From Cupriavidus taiwanensis LMG 19424 (GTDB lineage Bacteria > Pseudomonadota > Gammaproteobacteria > Burkholderiales > Burkholderiaceae): a stretch of 64,000 nucleotides of DNA. Below the pieces are notes generated by a model. That model did no database searches. It saw only the letters and a program-made list of their open reading frames with translations, and was not told the DNA's origin. The position numbers were made by a program, and so were the translations under genes. The stretch spans positions 1,854,001-1,918,000 of the forward strand of contig NC_010530.1 of NCBI RefSeq assembly GCF_000069785.1, written 5' to 3'. This document shows positions 60,111 to 64,000 of this stretch, piece after piece (the stretch's first letter is position 1; the number at the start of each line of letters is the position of its first letter).

Positions 60111-60827
60111 TCACCAGAGATAGAACAGCGCAAAGATGAAGACCCAGACCAGGTCGACGAAGTGCCAGTACAGGCCGGCGATCTCGACGATCTGGTAGTT
60201 GCCGGTCGCTTCGTAGCGCCCGCGCAGCACGCGCGTGGCCACCACCAGCAGGTAGATCACGCCGCACGACACGTGCAGGCCGTGGAAACCCGTGATCATG
60301 AAGAAAGTCGATCCGAACTGCGCCGCCCCCATCGGATTGCTCCAGGGCCGCACGCCCTCGTCCACGATCAGCTTGGTCCATTCGAAGGCCTGCATGCCGA
60401 CGAACAGCACGCCAAACGCGGCCGTGACGAACATCAGCGTCGCGCATTCGCGGCGCGCGCGCCGGTAGGCAAAGTTGACCGCCATCGCCATGGTGCCGCT
60501 GCTGGTAATCAGCACGAAGGTCATGATCGCGATCAGCAGCAGCGGAATGTCGGCGCCGCCCACATGCAGCGCGAACACCTCGCTCGGGTTGGGCCACGGC
60601 ACCGTTGTCGACATGCGCACGGTCATGTAGCCGGTCAGAAAGCAGCTGAAGACGAAGGTGTCGGACAGCAGGAAGATCCACATCATCGCCTTGCCCCACG
60701 ACACCTTGAACGCCTGCTGGTCCGACGACCAGTCGGCCAGCATGCCGCGCAGGCCGCCGACCGGTGGCGCGGGCGGCGCGGGCGCCACGCCGGGGGTTGC
60801 CGAGGGTGAAGACAGTTGCGTCGACAT
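60111..60827 (-). CDS. Cytochrome c oxidase subunit III
   Basis: A 238-residue heme-copper oxidase subunit III with five to seven helices: KAMMWIFLLSDTFVFSCFLTGY, AFEWTKLI and the conserved TGFHGLHVSCGVIYLLVVATRV, then AGLYWHFVDLVWVFIFALFYLW. AAGGAGG lies nine bases before ATG 60827. The N-terminal 25 residues are Pro/Ala rich. It follows a second subunit-III-like gene in the operon. Confidence 0.92.
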   Translation of the reverse strand: MSTQLSSPSATPGVAPAPPAPPVGGLRGMLADWSSDQQAFKVSWGKAMMWIFLLSDTFVFSCFLTGYMTVRMSTTVPWPNPSEVFALHVGGADIPLLLIAIMTFVLITSSGTMAMAVNFAYRRARRECATLMFVTAAFGVLFVGMQAFEWTKLIVDEGVRPWSNPMGAAQFGSTFFMITGFHGLHVSCGVIYLLVVATRVLRGRYEATGNYQIVEIAGLYWHFVDLVWVFIFALFYLW

Positions 60828-60850
60828 GCCGGTCCTCCTTGCCGCGGGCG

Positions 60851-61498
60851 CTAGGCCGTGCCGCAGATATAGCGCACCAGTTCGGGCGTGAGCCACCCGA
60901 GCGCCGCCAGCAGTACCGCCCATACCGCCAGCAGGAAGTGCCAGTAGCGCGCGCACAGCCGCAGGCGCAGCACCGCCGCCTCGCCACTGCCGCGCGCCGA
61001 CATGGCAAAGCCCCAGCCCGCCAGTCCGCCCAGCACGTGCAGGCCGTGCATCGCGGTCAGCAGGTAGAAGAAGCTGCCCGCCGGATTGCCGGCCGGCATT
61101 ACCTGCATTGCGCCCAGCGCCTGCCACGCCCACAGCTGCGAGGCGACGAAGGCGGCCGCCCCCAGACCGCCCAGGCGCAGTGCCCGCCTGGCCGTGGCCA
61201 TCTCGCCCCGGCCCGCGGCGCGCGAGGCCACCGACATCGCCACGCTGCCCGCGGCCAGCAGCGCGGTCGACAGCCATACCTGCCAGGGCAGCGCGATGCG
61301 GTGCCAGTCCGGGCTATCCATGCGCAGCGCATAGGCGGTCAGGAACAGTGCGAACAGCGACGTGACCACGCCCATGAATACCCACAGGCCGATGCTTGCC
61401 GGCGCGCGGCGGTGCGGGTGGCGGTTGGCGGCGTTCTCGCCCGAAGGGTTGCCGCCGAAGTCGTCGCGGCTGACCTTGAAGACGGCGTCGGCGTTCAT
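60851..61498 (-). CDS. Cytochrome c oxidase subunit III-like protein, additional copy
   Basis: A 215-residue membrane protein of the subunit III family, more divergent than its neighbour. It has the basic N terminus NRHPHRRAPASIGLWVFMG, LFALFLTAYALRM, FFYLLTAMHGLHVLGGLAGW and RYWHFLLAVWAVLLAALGWL. It overlaps the ctaD stop (ATGA) and lies between subunit I and subunit III. The arrangement (II, I, III-like, III, IV) matches CoxMNOPQ-type operons known in Bradyrhizobium and other proteobacteria. Confidence 0.86.
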   Translation of the reverse strand: MNADAVFKVSRDDFGGNPSGENAANRHPHRRAPASIGLWVFMGVVTSLFALFLTAYALRMDSPDWHRIALPWQVWLSTALLAAGSVAMSVASRAAGRGEMATARRALRLGGLGAAAFVASQLWAWQALGAMQVMPAGNPAGSFFYLLTAMHGLHVLGGLAGWGFAMSARGSGEAAVLRLRLCARYWHFLLAVWAVLLAALGWLTPELVRYICGTA

Positions 61499-63252
61499 GC
61501 TACGGCTCCGCGGCTGGCATGCGGTTCAGGCTCCGCGCCGCCCTCTTCTGGCGGCGCGTTCTGCGCGATAAAGTCCTCGCGCGCTCCCGGCACGCTGTAG
61601 GCGTAGGCCCAGCGGTACACCACCGGCAGGTGCGGGCCCCAGTTGCCGTGCGCCGGCGGCGTCTGCGGTGTCTGCCATTCCAGCGACGCCGCACGCCACG
61701 GGTTGCCGTCGGCCTTGCGGCCGTGCCGCAGGCTCCAGAACAGGTTGAAGACAAAGAGCAGCTGCGCCGTGGCGACGACGAACGCTGCCACCGAGATATA
61801 CATGTTCATCACATGCGCCGATTCCGGGATAAACGCGTAGTTCTCCCAGGCGTAGTAGCGCCGCGGCATGCCCAGCACGCCCAGGTAGTGCATCGGGAAG
61901 AAGATGGCATAGGTGCCGACGAAGGTCACCCAGAAATGAATGCGGCCCATGCTGTCGTCCAGCATCCGCCCGGTGACCTTGGGATACCAGTGGTAGAGGC
62001 CGCCGAACACCACCAGGATCGGCGACACGCCCATCACCATGTGGAAGTGCGCCACCACGAAATAGGTATTCGACAGCGGGATATCGACGCTGACGTTGCC
62101 CAGGAACAGCCCGGTCAGCCCGCCGATGACGAAGGTGCTGATGAAGGCGATGGCGAACAGCATCGGCACGGTGAAGTGGATATCGCCGCGCCAGAGCGTG
62201 ATGACCCAGTTGTAGACCTTGATCGCGGTCGGGATGGCGATGATCAGCGTGGTGGTGGCGAAGAAGAATCCAAAGTACGGGTTCATGCCGCTGACAAACA
62301 TGTGGTGCGCCCACACCACCACCGACAGCACGCCGATCGCCAGGATCGCCCAGACCATGGTGCGGTAGCCAAAGATGCTCTTGCGCGAATGCACGCTGAC
62401 CAGGTCCGAGACGATGCCGAATGCCGGCAGCGCGACGATATAGACCTCGGGGTGGCCGAAGAACCAGAACAGGTGCTGGAACAGCAGCGGGCTGCCGCCC
62501 TTGTAGGTCAACTGCTGTCCCATCGACACCATCGCCGGCATGAAGAAGCTGGTCCCCATGGTCTTGTCCAGCAGCATCATCACCGCGGACACGAACAACG
62601 CCGGAAACGCCAGCAGCGCCAGGATGGTTGCCATGAAGATGCCCCATACCGACAGCGGCATGCGCAGCAGCGTCATGCCTTCGGTGCGCGCCTGCAGCAC
62701 GGTGGTGACGTAGTTGAGGCCGCCCATCGTCGCCGCGACGATGAAGATCGCCAGCGACACCAGCATCAGGATGATGCCCCAGTCATGCCCCGGCGTGCCG
62801 GGCAGGATCGCCTGCGGCGGATACAGCGTCCAGCCCGCGCCGGTGGGCCCGCCCGGCACGAAGAAGCTGGCCAGCAGCACGATCACCGACAGCAGGTAGA
62901 CCCAGAAGCTGAGCATGTTGAGGAAGGGGAACACCATGTCGCGCGCCCCCACCATCAGCGGGATCAGGTAGTTGCCAAAGCCGCCCAGGAACAGCGCGGT
63001 CAGCAGGTAGATCACCATGATCATGCCGTGCATGGTGACGAACTGGTAGTAGCGGTTGGCGTCGATGAACTCGAAGCGGCCGGGGAATCCCAGCTGCATG
63101 CGCATCAGGTTGGACAGCGCGACGCCCACCAGGCCCACCACGATCGCCACGATGGTGTACTGCACGGCGATGACCTTGTGGTCCTGGCTCCAGACATAGC
63201 GCGTCCAGAAGCTCTGCGGCGCGTGATGGGCGGCGTCATCGGCGTAGGCCAT
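61495..63252 (-). CDS. ctaD: Cytochrome c oxidase subunit I
   Basis: A 585-residue 12-helix catalytic subunit. Heme and CuB ligands are visible: FFGHPEVYIVALP (CuB His and the cross-linked Tyr region), WAHHMF (two CuB His) and VVAHFHMVMG (heme a3 and heme a His). The low-spin heme His appears early in FVTMHGMIMV. The GAGGAGA ribosome-binding site lies before ATG 63252. It reduces O2 to water and pumps protons. It overlaps the subunit-III-like gene by four bases and follows a subunit II-cytochrome c fusion. Confidence 0.96.
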   Translation of the reverse strand: MAYADDAAHHAPQSFWTRYVWSQDHKVIAVQYTIVAIVVGLVGVALSNLMRMQLGFPGRFEFIDANRYYQFVTMHGMIMVIYLLTALFLGGFGNYLIPLMVGARDMVFPFLNMLSFWVYLLSVIVLLASFFVPGGPTGAGWTLYPPQAILPGTPGHDWGIILMLVSLAIFIVAATMGGLNYVTTVLQARTEGMTLLRMPLSVWGIFMATILALLAFPALFVSAVMMLLDKTMGTSFFMPAMVSMGQQLTYKGGSPLLFQHLFWFFGHPEVYIVALPAFGIVSDLVSVHSRKSIFGYRTMVWAILAIGVLSVVVWAHHMFVSGMNPYFGFFFATTTLIIAIPTAIKVYNWVITLWRGDIHFTVPMLFAIAFISTFVIGGLTGLFLGNVSVDIPLSNTYFVVAHFHMVMGVSPILVVFGGLYHWYPKVTGRMLDDSMGRIHFWVTFVGTYAIFFPMHYLGVLGMPRRYYAWENYAFIPESAHVMNMYISVAAFVVATAQLLFVFNLFWSLRHGRKADGNPWRAASLEWQTPQTPPAHGNWGPHLPVVYRWAYAYSVPGAREDFIAQNAPPEEGGAEPEPHASRGAVA

Positions 63253-63262
63253 GCAGGTCTCC

Positions 63263-64000
63263 TCACTGGCGCGGCGGCGCGGGCGCGGCCGTGGGCGGCA
63301 CCGCGACGGCCGTCGAAGTGGTATAGGTGCCAGACGCCGCGCCGGCCGTGGCCGCGGGCGCTGCCGAACCGGCGGCCGCCGTGGTCGCGGCGCTGGTGGT
63401 GGCGGCCGCGCCGGCCGGCACGTCCGCCGGCGCCACCGGCGCCACCATGCCGGCGTCCGCGGCACCGCTGCCGACGGACTTGATATACGCGGTCAGCGCC
63501 GCGATCTCGTCGTCGCTGATCGGCAGCTTGGGCATCACCGGACCGTAGCCCTTGATCAGCCGCGCGTGCGGGTCGGCAATTTCCTTGTGCAGGAAGGCAT
63601 CGTCCACCCTGGCGCTGCTGCCGTCGGCAAAGGTCTCGGTCTTGCCGTACAGGCCCTTCCAGGTCGGCCCTACCCCCGGATTGCCATCGATGCTGTGGCA
63701 GCCGGCGCAGCCCTTGCTCTGCGCCAGCGCACGGCCCTTCTCGATGGTGCCTGCGGCGCCCGCGGCGCCGGGCGCTGCGGCGGCCATCGCCGCCGGCGGC
63801 GCCGCGGCCTTCGCCAGCGTCATGGCAAAGGTCTGCTGCTTCGCCAGCCACGCCTCGAAGGCAGCCGGCTCCTCCACCACCACCGTGCCGCGCATGTTGT
63901 AATGCCCCACGCCGCACAGCTGCGCGCACAGGATGTCGAAGCGTCCCGTTTGCGTGGGCGTGAACCAGAACGACGTCACCATGCCAGGCACCATGTTCAT
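63263..64000 (-). CDS. coxB: Cytochrome c oxidase subunit II fused to cytochrome c (caa3 type), start outside window
   Basis: The C-terminal part, 245 residues, of a CuA subunit II. CuA ligands C-x3-C-x3-H-x2-M are in CAQLCGVGHYNM. A cytochrome c domain follows with heme motif CAGCH and distal Met in VMPKLP. The Ala/Pro/Thr-rich C-terminal tail (about 55 residues) is unusual but low complexity. The N-terminal membrane part is beyond base 64000. The fusion marks this as a caa3-type oxidase that takes electrons from soluble cytochrome c. Confidence 0.95.
   Translation of the reverse strand: MNMVPGMVTSFWFTPTQTGRFDILCAQLCGVGHYNMRGTVVVEEPAAFEAWLAKQQTFAMTLAKAAAPPAAMAAAAPGAAGAAGTIEKGRALAQSKGCAGCHSIDGNPGVGPTWKGLYGKTETFADGSSARVDDAFLHKEIADPHARLIKGYGPVMPKLPISDDEIAALTAYIKSVGSGAADAGMVAPVAPADVPAGAAATTSAATTAAAGSAAPAATAGAASGTYTTSTAVAVPPTAAPAPPRQ

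Noticed and set aside
59716..64000. bo3-type quinol oxidase (cyo) operon
   Set aside because: Subunit II has the CuA motif CAQLCGVGHYNM and a fused cytochrome c with CAGCH, which define a cytochrome c oxidase.

Overview
The window looks like a piece of a high-GC betaproteobacterial replicon, most likely Cupriavidus or a close Burkholderiales relative. The evidence is very high GC coding with GC-rich third positions, several Bug-type (TctC-like) periplasmic receptors and a TctAB carrier, a caa3 oxidase, a cyanide-insensitive-type bd oxidase and a complete Wsp system. The genus is inferred from gene content and style, not from a search. No rRNA, tRNA, CRISPR array, phage or insertion sequence was seen. 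The genes are dense, and many adjacent starts and stops overlap (ATGA, GTGA), which marks several operons.

Region 1 (1-5236, +): a bd-type quinol oxidase (cydA, cut by the window edge, then cydB and a 49-aa DUF2474 protein) runs almost without a gap into an AaeB/AaeX/AaeA-like efflux set (FUSC protein, DUF1656, HlyD). Region 2 (5348-12877): molybdenum-cofactor and formate-dehydrogenase-like genes. moaA is on + and meets a minus-strand operon of a YdeP/FdhF-family oxidoreductase, fdhD, moeA, a MocR regulator and a small winged-helix protein. A REP-like inverted pair lies between the oxidoreductase and fdhD. A TMEM175-type channel gene follows.

Region 3 (13982-29112): two acyl-CoA catabolic operons. 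The first (MmgE/PrpD, MaoC, acyl-CoA dehydrogenase, MaoC, CaiB CoA-transferase, CitE lyase, Bug receptor) is divergent from a second CitE gene, with two perfect palindromes between them. Its enzymes form a logical activate-desaturate-hydrate-cleave route for a branched C4/C5-type dicarboxylate. The second (two acyl-CoA dehydrogenases, enoyl-CoA hydratase, Bug receptor, then TetR and IclR regulators) is divergent from another CaiB CoA-transferase.

Region 4 (29279-37975): a glycogen-debranching-type enzyme with a GT4 glycosyltransferase, then a complete branched-chain-amino-acid-type ABC transporter whose LivG-like ATPase has an aberrant signature motif, closed by a strong terminator. Region 5 (37997-52433): a FecR/DUF6600-type envelope protein with a long Gln-rich tandem-repeat tail, an EAL phosphodiesterase, and divergent from it a complete wspABCDEFR surface-sensing/c-di-GMP operon followed by a DUF4397 lipoprotein.

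Region 6 (52433-64000): a PadR-like regulator, a tctBA carrier without its own receptor gene, a 35-bp operator-like palindrome in an AT-rich spacer, a MATE exporter, a MITE-like element, an MHYT membrane sensor, an aldehyde dehydrogenase, and a minus-strand caa3-type cytochrome c oxidase operon (subunit II-cytochrome c fusion cut by the window edge, then I, two III-type subunits and IV).
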